A stretch of 64,000 bases of DNA from Massilia sp. YIM B02443 (lineage in GTDB: Bacteria; Pseudomonadota; Gammaproteobacteria; Burkholderiales; Burkholderiaceae_D), in contig NZ_JASNRA010000006.1 in the NCBI RefSeq assembly GCF_030411955.1, positions 62,001 through 126,000 of the forward strand. Direction: 5' to 3'. The position numbers and the translations under genes were made by a program. Of the stretch, positions 37,665-48,858 are shown in pieces. A model generated the notes under the pieces. It was given only the letters and a program-made list of their open reading frames with translations. It made no database searches and had not been told where the DNA came from. The number at the start of each line of letters is the position of its first letter. The first letter of the stretch is position 1.

Positions 37665-38900
37665 ATGCAGCACATCATCGTCATCGGCGGCGGCGTGGTC
37701 GGCCTGGCCTCGGCCTGGTGGCTGGCCGAAGCCGGCCACGACGTCACCCTGCTCGAGCGCGCGCCGGAGGTCGGCAGCGGCGCCAGCTACGGCAATGGCG
37801 GCCAGCTCAGCTACCGCTATGTGTCGCCCTTGGCCGACGGGGGCGTGCCGCTCAAGGCGCTGCGCTGGCTGTTCCAGGCCGACGGTCCGCTGCGCTTCAA
37901 GCCCGAGGCGGATTGGCGCCAGTATCGCTGGCTGGCCAGCTTTCTGGCCCACTGCCGCGCCGACGTCAACCGCCGCACCACGGCCAAACTGCTGCAGCTG
38001 GGAGAACTGTCGCGCCAGGCGATGGCGCAGCTGGCGCCTGTGCTGCCGTTCGAATCGTTCGGCTGGCGCGACGCCGGCAAGCTGGTGGTGTACCGCTCGC
38101 GCGACGCGTTCGCGCAGGCGGCCGATAAACCGGGCGCCGGCGAGATCTGGTCGCCCGAGCAGTGCGGCGCGCGCGAACCGTCCCTGGCCGCGGCCCAGCA
38201 CCTGCTGGCGGGCGGCATCTACAACGCCGGCGAGGCGGTGGCCGACTGCCACGCGTTCTGCCTGCAGCTGGCCGAGCGCCTGCGCGCCCATCCGCGCTGT
38301 CGCGGCATCATGCATGGCGAAGCGCTGCGCCTGCGCGCCGAGCGTGGCCGCATCGCCGCCATCGAGACGAATGCCGGCCCGCTCGCCGCCGACGCCTACG
38401 TGCTCGCCGCCGGCATCGGGAGCCGCACGCTGGCCGCCAGCGCCGGCGTCAGGCTGCCTTTGTATCCGCTCAAGGGCTACAGCCTGAGCGCCCCGATCCG
38501 CCAGGACGATGTCGCGCCCGGGATCAGCGTCACCGATTTCGAACGCAAGGTGCTGTACGCGCGCATCGGCGACACGCTGCGGGTGGCGGCGATGGTGGAC
38601 ATGGTGGGCGAAGACCTGCGGCCCGACCCGAAGCGGGTCGATGGCTTGCTGCGGCTGGTGCGCGAGACCATGCCGCGTGCGGCCGACTATTCGCAGGTCG
38701 CCGTGTGGACCGGGCTGCGGCCGGCGACGCCGGGCGGCGCCCCGATCATCGGCGCCACCCGCTACGCCAACCTGTGGCTGAACGTGGGGCACGGGCCGCT
38801 GGGGTTCACCTTCGCCTGCGGCAGCGCCGGCATCTTGACGGATCTGGTGCAGGGCAAGGCGCCGCCGTTCGCACTGGATGGGTTGACGCTGCGGCGGTGA
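37665..38900 (+). CDS. dadA: D-amino acid dehydrogenase (DadA family)
   Basis: This 411-residue FAD oxidoreductase deaminates D-amino acids, mainly D-alanine, to 2-oxo acids. The dinucleotide motif IVIGGGVVGLASAWWLAEAG is at 4-24. DadA features include YGNGGQLSYRYVSPLADGG, PLYPLKGYSLSAPI and the end WTGLRPATPGGAPIIGATRYANLWLNVGHG. D-Ala released by the PBP4, LD-carboxypeptidase and D-Ala-D-Ala dipeptidase of this region would be its substrate. No alanine racemase gene is adjacent. Confidence 0.93.
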   Translation: MQHIIVIGGGVVGLASAWWLAEAGHDVTLLERAPEVGSGASYGNGGQLSYRYVSPLADGGVPLKALRWLFQADGPLRFKPEADWRQYRWLASFLAHCRADVNRRTTAKLLQLGELSRQAMAQLAPVLPFESFGWRDAGKLVVYRSRDAFAQAADKPGAGEIWSPEQCGAREPSLAAAQHLLAGGIYNAGEAVADCHAFCLQLAERLRAHPRCRGIMHGEALRLRAERGRIAAIETNAGPLAADAYVLAAGIGSRTLAASAGVRLPLYPLKGYSLSAPIRQDDVAPGISVTDFERKVLYARIGDTLRVAAMVDMVGEDLRPDPKRVDGLLRLVRETMPRAADYSQVAVWTGLRPATPGGAPIIGATRYANLWLNVGHGPLGFTFACGSAGILTDLVQGKAPPFALDGLTLRR

Positions 38901-38926
38901 AGCTGGACCGGAGAATCAGCCGGCGT

Positions 38927-39193
38927 TCACGCCATCTCCACGTCACGCGGCTGGATGGCGTCGATGATCGCCTTGCCTTCGGTCTCGATCGTCTTCCTCA
39001 GTTCGTACATCATCTGCAGGTTCAGCCAGAACTCCGCAGTCGTGCCGAAATAACGCGACAGACGCAGTGCGGTATCCGGCGTAATGCCGCGCTTCTCGCG
39101 TACGATTTCGTTCACCCGGGCTGCGGTCAGGTGCAGCGCACCTGCCAGGGCGTTGGCTGATATGCGCAAGGGCTTGAGGAATTCCTCACGCAA
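38927..39193 (-). pseudogene. HigA-like antitoxin, orphan, 5' end disrupted
   Basis: The 88 codons (TTG start) match the HigA/VapA XRE antitoxin family closely (REEFLKPLRISANALAGALHLT, then RGITPDTALRLSRYFGTTAEFWLNLQ). In intact members the protein begins about 15 residues earlier with a conserved HPGEILREEF. Here the codons for IHSGEIL are present upstream but run into a TGA with no start codon. An ATG at 39234 opens the other frame (MFANERVLS). One lost base between them would explain both, so this is probably a frameshifted gene spanning 38927-39234. No toxin gene is next to it. If translated, it would use the TTG. Confidence 0.7.
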
Positions 39194-39245
39194 TATCTCA
39201 CCTGAATGGATAAGACGCGTTCATTAGCAAACATACTATCTCCAT

Positions 39246-39264
39246 CTGCTTCAACGTTAAGCAG
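39246..39264. promoter_or_regulatory. Inverted repeat upstream of the higA-like gene
   Basis: CTGCTT and AAGCAG arms surround CAACGTT, 12 bases upstream of the ATG of the broken higA frame. It may be the former HigA autoregulatory operator. It also resembles half of the LiuR palindrome at 39625. Confidence 0.35.
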
Positions 39265-39381
39265 CAGTATATCGCTGACCGATAAGTGACAGAAGCGTTC
39301 CAAGTTCTACAACAAGAGGAACCATCAGGTTTAATCTCCTGCAAACTTCAAGCGGCCGCAAAATCGCGGATAATTGCCGCC

Positions 39382-39852
39382 ATGTCCCCCCGTCCTCCCT
39401 CCCCCTGCCCCTGCGGCGGCCCCAACTTCGAGCGTTGCTGCGCTCCTTACCTGGCCGGCACGGCCCTGCCGCCGACTGCCGAAGCGCTGATGCGCTCGCG
39501 CTACACCGCCTTTACACGCCAGGATGAGCCGTATCTTCTTGCCACCTGGCATCCCAGCACCCGCCCGCAAGAGCCACTGTTCGACGATGGCGAGTCGATG
39601 CGCTGGCTTGGCCTGGAGATAAAATCTGCTTTACGTTTACGTCAACGTAAAGCAGAATTGCCGGACGCTCCAGACCAGGACCCGGACCGCGACACCGTCG
39701 AGTTCGTCGCCCGCTTCAAGACCGGCGGCCGCGCACATCGCTTGCATGAGCTCAGCCGCTTCGTGCGCGAAGTCGACCCGGCTTCCGGACCCGACGGCGT
39801 GCCACGCTGGTTCTATCTGGACGGCAGTTTCCCTGAGAAGAAAACCAGCTGA
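39382..39852 (+). CDS. YchJ-family (UPF0225) SEC-C motif protein
   Basis: This 156-residue protein has the N-terminal zinc motif [16 protein letters not shown] and the YchJ core ([30 protein letters not shown], then [25 protein letters not shown], then WFYLDGSF). Function unknown. Residues about 82-100 (from [12 protein letters not shown]) look like an insertion relative to the usual family pattern. They are encoded by the LiuR-type palindrome at 39625-39656, so the operator lies inside the gene. An upstream start (39286) is possible but lacks homology. liuB starts 17 bases after its stop. Confidence 0.85.
   Translation: MSPRPPSPCPCGGPNFERCCAPYLAGTALPPTAEALMRSRYTAFTRQDEPYLLATWHPSTRPQEPLFDDGESMRWLGLEIKSALRLRQRKAELPDAPDQDPDRDTVEFVARFKTGGRAHRLHELSRFVREVDPASGPDGVPRWFYLDGSFPEKKTS
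39625..39656. promoter_or_regulatory. Putative LiuR operator for liuB, inside ychJ
   Basis: This is a perfect inverted repeat with 13-base arms (39625-39637 and 39644-39656) and a 6-base spacer. Its core CGTTTACGTCAAC (39634-39646) differs by one base from the core in front of liuA (15290-15302). It begins exactly at codon 82 of ychJ and ends 213 bases before the liuB ATG. Confidence 0.8.
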
Positions 39853-39869
39853 GAACAGAAGGACGGCAC

Positions 39870-41477
39870 ATGCCCCAGATCGAGAGCAAACTCAACCCGC
39901 GCGGCGAAGACTTCAAGGCCAACGCCGCAGCGATGCAGGCGGTGGTCGACGACTTGCGCGAGAAAGTCGCGCATTTGTCCAAGGGCGGCGGTGCCGACGC
40001 TTGTGCTCGTCACCTTGCGCGCGGCAAGCTGCTCCCGCGCGAGCGCGTCGAACACCTGCTCGATCCCGGCACGCCGTTCCTCGAGTTCTCGCAACTGGCG
40101 GCCTATGACATGTACGATGGCGCCGCGCCCAGCGCCGGCATCATCACCGGCATCGGCCGCATCAAAGGCCAGGAATGCGTGATCGTCTGTAACGATGCCA
40201 CCGTCAAGGGCGGCACCTACTACCCGATGACGGTGAAAAAACACCTGCGCGCGCAGGAGATCGCCGAACAGAACAACCTGCCCTGCATCTACCTGGTCGA
40301 CTCGGGCGGCGCCAACCTGCCCAACCAGGACGACGTGTTCCCCGACCGCGACCACTTCGGCCGCATCTTCTACAACCAGGCCAACCTGTCCGCCAAGGGC
40401 ATCCCGCAGATCGCGGTGGTGATGGGTTCCTGCACCGCCGGCGGCGCCTACGTGCCGGCGATGAGCGACGAGTCGATCATCGTCAAGGAACAGGGCACCA
40501 TCTTCCTCGGCGGCCCGCCGCTGGTGAAGGCCGCGACCGGCGAAGTGGTGAGCGCCGAAGACCTGGGCGGCGGCGACGTCCATACCCGCCTGTCGGGCGT
40601 GGCCGACCACCTGGCGCAGAACGATCCGCATGCGCTGGCACTGGCGCGCACCATCGTCTCGAACCTGAACCGGGTCAAGCCGCAGCAGGGAGCGATGCGC
40701 CCAGCGCTTGAGCCTCGCTATGCGCCGGAAGAACTGTACGGCGTGATCCCGGTGGATACAAGAAAACCGTTCGACGTGCGCGAAGTGATTGCGCGCGTGG
40801 TCGACGGCAGCGAGTTCGATGAGTTCAAGGCGAGATATGGCACGACTTTGGTCTGCGGCTTCGCCCACATCTTCGGCATAAAGGTCGGCATCATCGCCAA
40901 CAACGGCATCCTGTTCTCGGAGTCGGCCCTGAAAGGCGCCCACTTCATCGAACTGTGCTGCCAGCGCAAGATTCCGCTGGTCTTTTTGCAGAACATCACC
41001 GGCTTCATGGTCGGCCGCAAGTACGAAAACGAAGGCATCGCCCGCAACGGCGCCAAGATGGTCACGGCCGTCGCCACCGCTTCGGTGCCGAAGTTCACCG
41101 TCATCATCGGCGGCTCGTTCGGGGCCGGCAATTACGGCATGTGCGGCCGCGCGTTTTCGCCGCGCTTCCTGTGGATGTGGCCCAATGCGCGCATCTCGGT
41201 GATGGGCGGCGACCAGGCGGCGTCGGTCCTGGCCACCGTGAAACGCGACGGCATCGAGTCGAAAGGCGGCCAGTGGTCGCAAGACGAAGAAGCCGCCTTC
41301 AAGCAGCCGATCAAGGACCAGTACGAGCACCAGGGCCATCCCTACTACGCGTCGGCGCGGCTGTGGGATGATGGCGTGATCGACCCGCTCGATACCCGCA
41401 CCGTGCTGGGCCTGGGCCTGTCCGCCGCCCTCAACAAGCCGATCGAAGACACCAAGTTCGGCGTATTCCGCATGTAA
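39870..41477 (+). CDS. liuB: Methylcrotonoyl-CoA carboxylase, carboxyltransferase (beta) subunit
   Basis: This 535-residue carboxyltransferase subunit moves CO2 from biotin to 3-methylcrotonyl-CoA. Signatures are [69 protein letters not shown], and [24 protein letters not shown] followed by [15 protein letters not shown]. The last features distinguish it from propionyl-CoA carboxylase. AGAAGGA precedes the ATG. It is the first gene of the second liu block. Its partner liuD lies 5.3 kb downstream after the bio genes. Confidence 0.96.
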   Translation: MPQIESKLNPRGEDFKANAAAMQAVVDDLREKVAHLSKGGGADACARHLARGKLLPRERVEHLLDPGTPFLEFSQLAAYDMYDGAAPSAGIITGIGRIKGQECVIVCNDATVKGGTYYPMTVKKHLRAQEIAEQNNLPCIYLVDSGGANLPNQDDVFPDRDHFGRIFYNQANLSAKGIPQIAVVMGSCTAGGAYVPAMSDESIIVKEQGTIFLGGPPLVKAATGEVVSAEDLGGGDVHTRLSGVADHLAQNDPHALALARTIVSNLNRVKPQQGAMRPALEPRYAPEELYGVIPVDTRKPFDVREVIARVVDGSEFDEFKARYGTTLVCGFAHIFGIKVGIIANNGILFSESALKGAHFIELCCQRKIPLVFLQNITGFMVGRKYENEGIARNGAKMVTAVATASVPKFTVIIGGSFGAGNYGMCGRAFSPRFLWMWPNARISVMGGDQAASVLATVKRDGIESKGGQWSQDEEAAFKQPIKDQYEHQGHPYYASARLWDDGVIDPLDTRTVLGLGLSAALNKPIEDTKFGVFRM

Positions 41478-41491
41478 CGTAGAAAGCTATC

Positions 41492-42280
41492 ATGGACTTC
41501 CAGACCCTGACCGTATCGATCCTCGATGGCGTGGCCACCGTCACCCTGAACCGCCCGGAGCTGCGCAACGCCTTCAACGAAGAAGCGATCCACGAACTCG
41601 CCGTGGCCTTCGCCGCGCTGGGCACGACCGGAAACGTGCGCGCCATCGTGCTGGCCGCGAACGGCCCGGCGTTCTGCGCCGGCGGTGACCTGAACTGGAT
41701 GAAGAAGATGGCCGGCTACTCCGAGGAGGAGAACCAGCAGGACGCGATGCGCCTGGCCGACATGCTGCGCACCATCTACCTGTGCCCGAAGCCGGTGGTG
41801 GCGCGCGTGCACGGCGACTGCTACGCCGGCGGCATGGGCCTGGTGGCGGCCTGCGACATCGTGGTCGCCAGCGACAACGCGGCATTCTGCCTGTCCGAAG
41901 TGAAGCTGGGCCTGATTCCGGCTACCATCTCGCCTTACGTGATCAAGGCCATGGGCGAGCAGGCGTCGCGCCGCTACTTCCTGACCGCGGAGCGATTCAC
42001 TGCAGCGGAGGCGCACCGCATCGGCCTGGCGCACGAGGTGGTGCCGGCGGACGAACTGGACGCCACGGTCGGCGCCATCGTCAAGTCGTTGCTGGGCAAC
42101 AGCCCGAACGCGGTCAAGGAAGCCAAGACGCTGGTGCGCGAAGTGGTCGGCCAGCCGGTCGGCGACACGCTGCTGATCGACACCGCCAACCGCATCGCCG
42201 CCATCCGCGCATCCGATGAGGGACGCGAGGGCGTGACCTCGTTCCTGGAAAAACGCAAGCCGAACTGGCTAAACAGTTAA
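41492..42280 (+). CDS. liuC: Methylglutaconyl-CoA hydratase (enoyl-CoA hydratase family)
   Basis: This 262-residue crotonase-fold enzyme would hydrate 3-methylglutaconyl-CoA to HMG-CoA. The oxyanion-hole segments are FCAGGDLNWMKKMAGYSEEEN and the DCYAGGMGLVAACDIVVAS stretch. GLIPATISPYVIKAMGEQASRRYFLTAERF is typical of LiuC. It lies 14 bases after liuB. Crotonase specificity is hard to read from sequence alone, but context makes this assignment strong. Confidence 0.93.
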   Translation: MDFQTLTVSILDGVATVTLNRPELRNAFNEEAIHELAVAFAALGTTGNVRAIVLAANGPAFCAGGDLNWMKKMAGYSEEENQQDAMRLADMLRTIYLCPKPVVARVHGDCYAGGMGLVAACDIVVASDNAAFCLSEVKLGLIPATISPYVIKAMGEQASRRYFLTAERFTAAEAHRIGLAHEVVPADELDATVGAIVKSLLGNSPNAVKEAKTLVREVVGQPVGDTLLIDTANRIAAIRASDEGREGVTSFLEKRKPNWLNS

Positions 42281-42306
42281 TATAGTTAGTAGATATTGGA
42301 ATCAAA

Positions 42307-43647
42307 GTGAAGCAACAAACCTCCCTCGACTGGATCGCGCGCAGCCTGCGCAGCGTTTGGCATCCCTGCACCCAGATGCAGCACCACGAGGAGGTGCCGC
42401 TGATCGCGGTCAGCCACGGCAAGGGTCCGTGGCTGTACGACCATGAAGGCCGGCGCTACCTGGACGGCATCAGCTCGTGGTGGGTCAATATGTTCGGCCA
42501 CGCCAACCCGCGCATCAACGCCGCGCTGAAGGATCAACTGGACAAGCTGGAACACGCGATGCTGGCCGGCTTCACCCACGAGCCGGTGATCGAACTGTCC
42601 GAACGCCTGGCCGCCCTCACCGGCCACGCGCTGGGCCACGCCTTCTACGCCTCCGACGGCGCCTCGGCGGTCGAGATCGCGATGAAGATGAGCTTCCATG
42701 CCTGGCGCAACGCCGGCTACCCGGACAAGCAGGAATTCGTCTGCCTGCAGGGCAGCTACCACGGCGAGACCATCGGCGCGCTGGCCGTCACCGACGTCCC
42801 GCTGTTCAAGGACGCCTATGGTCCGCTGCTGCGCGCCGCGCACGTGGTCGGCGCGCCGGATGCGCGCAACGCCGCAGAAGGCGAGACAGCGCAGGACGTC
42901 GCCAAACGCGCGATCGCCGAAGTCAAAGCCCTGTTCGAAGAGCGAGGCGACAAGATCGCCGCCATCATCGTCGAACCGCTGGTGCAGTGCGCCACCGGCA
43001 TGGCGATGTACGACCCGCTGTACCTGAAACTGCTGCGCGAGCTGTGCGACCAGCACCACGTGCACCTGATCGCCGACGAGATCGCGGTCGGCTGCGGACG
43101 CACCGGCACCTTCTTCGCCTGCGAACAGGCCGCCATCTGGCCGGACTTCCTGTGCCTGTCGAAGGGCATCAGCGGCGGCTACCTGCCGCTGTCGCTGGTG
43201 CTGTCGACCGACGCCATCTACCAGGCCTTCTACAGCGAAGACATCACGCGCGGATTCCTGCATTCGCACTCGTACACCGGCAATCCGCTGGCCTGCCGCG
43301 CGGCGCTGGCCACGCTCGACATCTTCCAGGAAGACGATGTCCTGAACCGCAACCGCGAACTGGCCACCAGGCTGACCATCGCGCTGGCCCCGCTGGCCGA
43401 GCACGAACGCACGCGCCATTTCCGCCAGCGCGGCATGATCTTCGCGTTCGACGCGATCGAACCGGATAGCGACCGCGCCTCGACCTTCTCGCGTCGCTTC
43501 TTCAGTACCGCAGTCGAGAACGAACTGCTGCTGCGCCCGATCGGCCGCACCGTGTACCTGATGCCGCCCTACGTGCTGGACGACGAAGAAGTCGCCGGCC
43601 TGGCTGCGCGCACGCAGAAAGTGTTCGAATCGGTGATCGCGGGGTGA
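42307..43647 (+). CDS. bioA: Adenosylmethionine-8-amino-7-oxononanoate aminotransferase
   Basis: BioA is the PLP enzyme that makes 7,8-diaminopelargonate in biotin synthesis. The 446 residues show [17 protein letters not shown] near the start, [32 protein letters not shown], and the PLP lysine Lys286 in [15 protein letters not shown]. It starts with GTG 26 bases after liuC, which suggests it is transcribed with the liu genes. bioF follows 4 bases later. Confidence 0.96.
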   Translation: MKQQTSLDWIARSLRSVWHPCTQMQHHEEVPLIAVSHGKGPWLYDHEGRRYLDGISSWWVNMFGHANPRINAALKDQLDKLEHAMLAGFTHEPVIELSERLAALTGHALGHAFYASDGASAVEIAMKMSFHAWRNAGYPDKQEFVCLQGSYHGETIGALAVTDVPLFKDAYGPLLRAAHVVGAPDARNAAEGETAQDVAKRAIAEVKALFEERGDKIAAIIVEPLVQCATGMAMYDPLYLKLLRELCDQHHVHLIADEIAVGCGRTGTFFACEQAAIWPDFLCLSKGISGGYLPLSLVLSTDAIYQAFYSEDITRGFLHSHSYTGNPLACRAALATLDIFQEDDVLNRNRELATRLTIALAPLAEHERTRHFRQRGMIFAFDAIEPDSDRASTFSRRFFSTAVENELLLRPIGRTVYLMPPYVLDDEEVAGLAARTQKVFESVIAG

Positions 43648-43651
43648 TGCG

Positions 43652-44839
43652 ATGAACCTGATCGCCGACATCGACCGCAAGCTGGACGCCCTCGCCGCGC
43701 ACAGCCTGATCCGGCGCCGCCGCGTCACCGACGGCGCCTGCGCGCCGCGCCAGACCGTGGACGGGCGCGACCTGCTCGCCTTTTGCAGCAACGACTATCT
43801 GGGCCTCGCGGCACACCCGCAAGTCATCGAAGCCCTGCGCGAAGGTGCATCGTTGTACGGCGCCGGCAGCGGCGCTTCGCACCTGGTCTCGGGCCACAGC
43901 CGCGCCCACCAGATATTGGAAGAGCGATTGGCCGAGTGGATGGTGCCAAACCTGATCGAGGCGCGCGCCTTGAGCCTGTGCACCGGCTACATGGCCAACC
44001 TGGCGATCCTGACCGCGCTGGGCCAGGACGCCGACGCCATGATCTTCTCGGAAGCGCTGAACCACGCCTCGCTGATCGACGGCGCGCGCCTGGCGAAAGC
44101 CGGCGTCAGCGTCTATCCGCACGGCGACGTCGCTGCATTGGAAGCGATGCTGGCCGCCAGCGCCGCTGCGACGAAAATCGTGGTCACCGACAGCGTCTTC
44201 AGCATGGACGGCAACCTGGCGCCATTGCCGGAGCTGCTGGCCGCATGCGAGCGTCACGGCGCCTGGCTGGTGGTCGACGACGCCCACGGCTTCGGCGTGC
44301 TGGGCCGGAGCGGCCGCGGCGCGCTGGAGCACTTCGGCATGAAGTCGCCCAACCTGATCTACATGGGCACCCTGGGCAAGGCGGCCGGCGTGGGCGGCGC
44401 CTTCATCGCGGCCCACGCCAGCGTGATCGAACTGCTGATCCAGCGCGCCCGCCCCTACATCTACACCACGGCCGCGCCGCCGGCGCTGGCGCACGCCCTG
44501 CTCGCCAGCCTTGCTATCATTGGCGGCGCAGAAGGCGCGCAGCGCCGCGCGCACCTGGCGAAGCTGATCGACACCCTGCGCGGCGCCCTGCGTTTCGAAC
44601 ACTGGCAGCTGCCGGTCTCGCATACCGCGATCCAACCGGTCATCATCGGCAGCAACGACGACGCCCTGCGCGTCAGCGCCAGCCTGCATGAACAGGGGCT
44701 GTGGGTGCCGGCGATCCGGCCGCCGACGGTGGCGCCGGGCACGGCGCGCCTGCGCGTGACCTTGTCCGCGTCGCACACGCTGGACGACGTGACGCGCCTG
44801 GCGCATGCGCTCAATGAACTGGAAAAGGCCGCACCATGA
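43652..44839 (+). CDS. bioF: 8-amino-7-oxononanoate synthase
   Basis: BioF is the PLP-dependent condensing enzyme of biotin synthesis (pimeloyl thioester plus alanine). The 395 residues show [42 protein letters not shown] and the PLP lysine Lys243 in [14 protein letters not shown]. The start is 4 bases after bioA, and the stop overlaps the bioD ATG (ATGA). Confidence 0.96.
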   Translation: MNLIADIDRKLDALAAHSLIRRRRVTDGACAPRQTVDGRDLLAFCSNDYLGLAAHPQVIEALREGASLYGAGSGASHLVSGHSRAHQILEERLAEWMVPNLIEARALSLCTGYMANLAILTALGQDADAMIFSEALNHASLIDGARLAKAGVSVYPHGDVAALEAMLAASAAATKIVVTDSVFSMDGNLAPLPELLAACERHGAWLVVDDAHGFGVLGRSGRGALEHFGMKSPNLIYMGTLGKAAGVGGAFIAAHASVIELLIQRARPYIYTTAAPPALAHALLASLAIIGGAEGAQRRAHLAKLIDTLRGALRFEHWQLPVSHTAIQPVIIGSNDDALRVSASLHEQGLWVPAIRPPTVAPGTARLRVTLSASHTLDDVTRLAHALNELEKAAP

Positions 44840-45663
44840 ACAACCTGAACGACAACGAAGAACCGGTGGTAGCGCCGCCGCCGAGCGCTGCGCAACCCGA
44901 GCTCGATGCGCCGGAGCCTGTGCTCGAACCCGAGCTGCAAGCCATTGAGAACGTGCCGACGCGCTTCTCGTGCTTCGTCACCGGCACCGACACCGAGATC
45001 GGCAAGACGCTGATTTCCGCCGCCATCCTGCACAAGCTGGCCTCCAGCGGCCAGCGCGCCTGCGGCATGAAGCCGGTGGCGGCCGGCGCCAGCATGATCG
45101 ACGGCGCCCTGCACAACGAAGATGCCGACATGTTGATCGCGGCCGGCAACGTGCACCTGCCATCCTCGATCACCACGCCTTACATGCTGCGCGAACCGGC
45201 GGCGCCGCACATTGCCGCCGCGCTGGAAAACGTGACCATCGAGGCGGTCCCGATCATCGCCGCCTTCGCCGAGATCCAGGCGGCATCCGACGCGGTGGTG
45301 GTCGAAGGCGTGGGCGGCTTCCGGGTGCCGTTCAACGATACGTTCGACAGCGCCGACCTGGCCGCGCAACTGAACCTGCCGGTGATCCTGGTAGTCGGCA
45401 TGCGTCTGGGCTGCATCAGCCACGCGCTGCTCACGGTCGAGGCAATCATTGCGCGCGGCCTGGTGCTGGCCGGCTGGATCGCCAACACCGCCGACCCTGA
45501 CATGCGCTTCGAACAAGAAAACATCGACGCGCTGGCACAGCGCATCCCGGCCCCGCTGCTGGGCCGCGTGCCGCGTCTGCAAGAACCCACGGCCGCCGCG
45601 GCGGCCGCATTTATCGACCTCGCTGGACTGCCGGGATGGCCGTCCACGCGGGTCCAGTCCTGA
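44836..45663 (+). CDS. bioD: Dethiobiotin synthetase
   Basis: BioD closes the ureido ring of dethiobiotin using CO2 and ATP. The catalytic domain begins around residue 45 with the P-loop [11 protein letters not shown]. It continues with MKPVAAGA and [46 protein letters not shown]. The first roughly 43 residues form an acidic, Pro/Glu-rich extension absent from usual BioD proteins. The ATG overlaps the bioF stop and there is no later Met that fits, so the extension is probably real. A Pro/Trp-containing tail ends the protein. Confidence 0.94.
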   Translation: MNNLNDNEEPVVAPPPSAAQPELDAPEPVLEPELQAIENVPTRFSCFVTGTDTEIGKTLISAAILHKLASSGQRACGMKPVAAGASMIDGALHNEDADMLIAAGNVHLPSSITTPYMLREPAAPHIAAALENVTIEAVPIIAAFAEIQAASDAVVVEGVGGFRVPFNDTFDSADLAAQLNLPVILVVGMRLGCISHALLTVEAIIARGLVLAGWIANTADPDMRFEQENIDALAQRIPAPLLGRVPRLQEPTAAAAAAFIDLAGLPGWPSTRVQS

Positions 45664-45675
45664 AGGAATCACAAC

Positions 45676-46710
45676 ATGTCCGATATGAATACCGTCGCCC
45701 TGCACCGCCCAGTGGCTGCCATCAAAGAACGCGACAACGCCACCTGGCCGCTGGCCGACGTGCTGGCGCTGTTCGAGCTGCCGTTCCCGGAGCTGATGCA
45801 CCGCGCTGCGACCCTGCACCGCGCCCACTTCCCCGACGGCGACGTCGAACTGGCGACCCTGCTGTCGATCAAGACCGGCGGCTGCGAGGAAGACTGCGGC
45901 TACTGCCCGCAGGCGGCGCGCTACGACACCGGCGTCGAAGCCAAGAAGATCCTCGACATCGACACCGTGCTCGACGCGGCGCGCGCGGCGAAAGCCAGCG
46001 GCGCCACCCGCTTCTGCATGGGCGCCGCCTGGCGCAGCCCGAAAGAGCGCGACATGGAAAAGGTCGAGACCATGGTGCGCGAAGTGAAGGCGCTGGGCCT
46101 GGAAACCTGCGCCACCCTCGGCATGCTGGAAGAAGGCCAGGCCGAACAGCTGAAAAACGCGGGCCTCGACTACTACAACCACAACATCGACACCGCGCCC
46201 GATTTTTATAACAACGTGATTTCGACGCGCGAATACCAGGACCGCCTGGACACGCTGGGCCGCGTGCGCCAGGCCGGCCTGAAGGTCTGCTGCGGCGGCA
46301 TCGTCGGCATGGGCGAGACGCGCGAACAGCGCGCCGGCCTGATCGCGCAGCTGGCCAACCTGAACCCGTATCCGGAATCGGTGCCGGTCAACCACCTGGT
46401 GCAGGTCGCCGGCACGCCGCTGCACGGCATGGACAAGCTGGACCCGATCGAATTCGTGCGCACCATCGCGGTGGCGCGCATCACCATGCCGGAAGCGCGC
46501 GTGCGCCTGTCGGCCGGCCGGCGCGAGCTGGGCGAAGCGGTGCAGGCGATGTGCTTCATGGCCGGCGCCAACTCGATCTTCTACGGCGACAAGCTGCTGA
46601 CCACCGACAATCCGGAAGCGGACGACGACCGCGTGCTGCTCGAGAAGCTGGGCCTGAAAACCCGCGCATCGACGCTGCAATCGGTGCAGAAGGAAGCCTG
46701 CGGCTGCTGA
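45676..46710 (+). CDS. bioB: Biotin synthase
   Basis: This 344-residue radical-SAM enzyme inserts sulfur into dethiobiotin. The radical-SAM cluster ligands are Cys70, Cys74 and Cys77 ([12 protein letters not shown]). [24 protein letters not shown] and GQxREDR-like [20 protein letters not shown] are typical. It ends the bioAFDB set. bioC and bioH are not here. It is followed after 82 bases by liuD. Confidence 0.97.
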   Translation: MSDMNTVALHRPVAAIKERDNATWPLADVLALFELPFPELMHRAATLHRAHFPDGDVELATLLSIKTGGCEEDCGYCPQAARYDTGVEAKKILDIDTVLDAARAAKASGATRFCMGAAWRSPKERDMEKVETMVREVKALGLETCATLGMLEEGQAEQLKNAGLDYYNHNIDTAPDFYNNVISTREYQDRLDTLGRVRQAGLKVCCGGIVGMGETREQRAGLIAQLANLNPYPESVPVNHLVQVAGTPLHGMDKLDPIEFVRTIAVARITMPEARVRLSAGRRELGEAVQAMCFMAGANSIFYGDKLLTTDNPEADDDRVLLEKLGLKTRASTLQSVQKEACGC

Positions 46711-46792
46711 TCCCGGCCCCGTAGTACCGCGCGGCCGGGGAGACACGGCCGCGCACCATCACATTGAACAACCATAAGCGAAAGATAAGCGC

Positions 46793-48814
<2,022 letters not shown>

Positions 48815-48858
48815 GCGCGGCAACAACAACACCACCCTGACAAAAACGAGGGGGAGAC

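Noticed and set aside
46729..46754. Hairpin between bioB and liuD as a terminator
   Set aside because: The 8-bp GC stem has a 10-base loop and no T-run, so it is not convincing as an intrinsic terminator; operon continuity is preferred.
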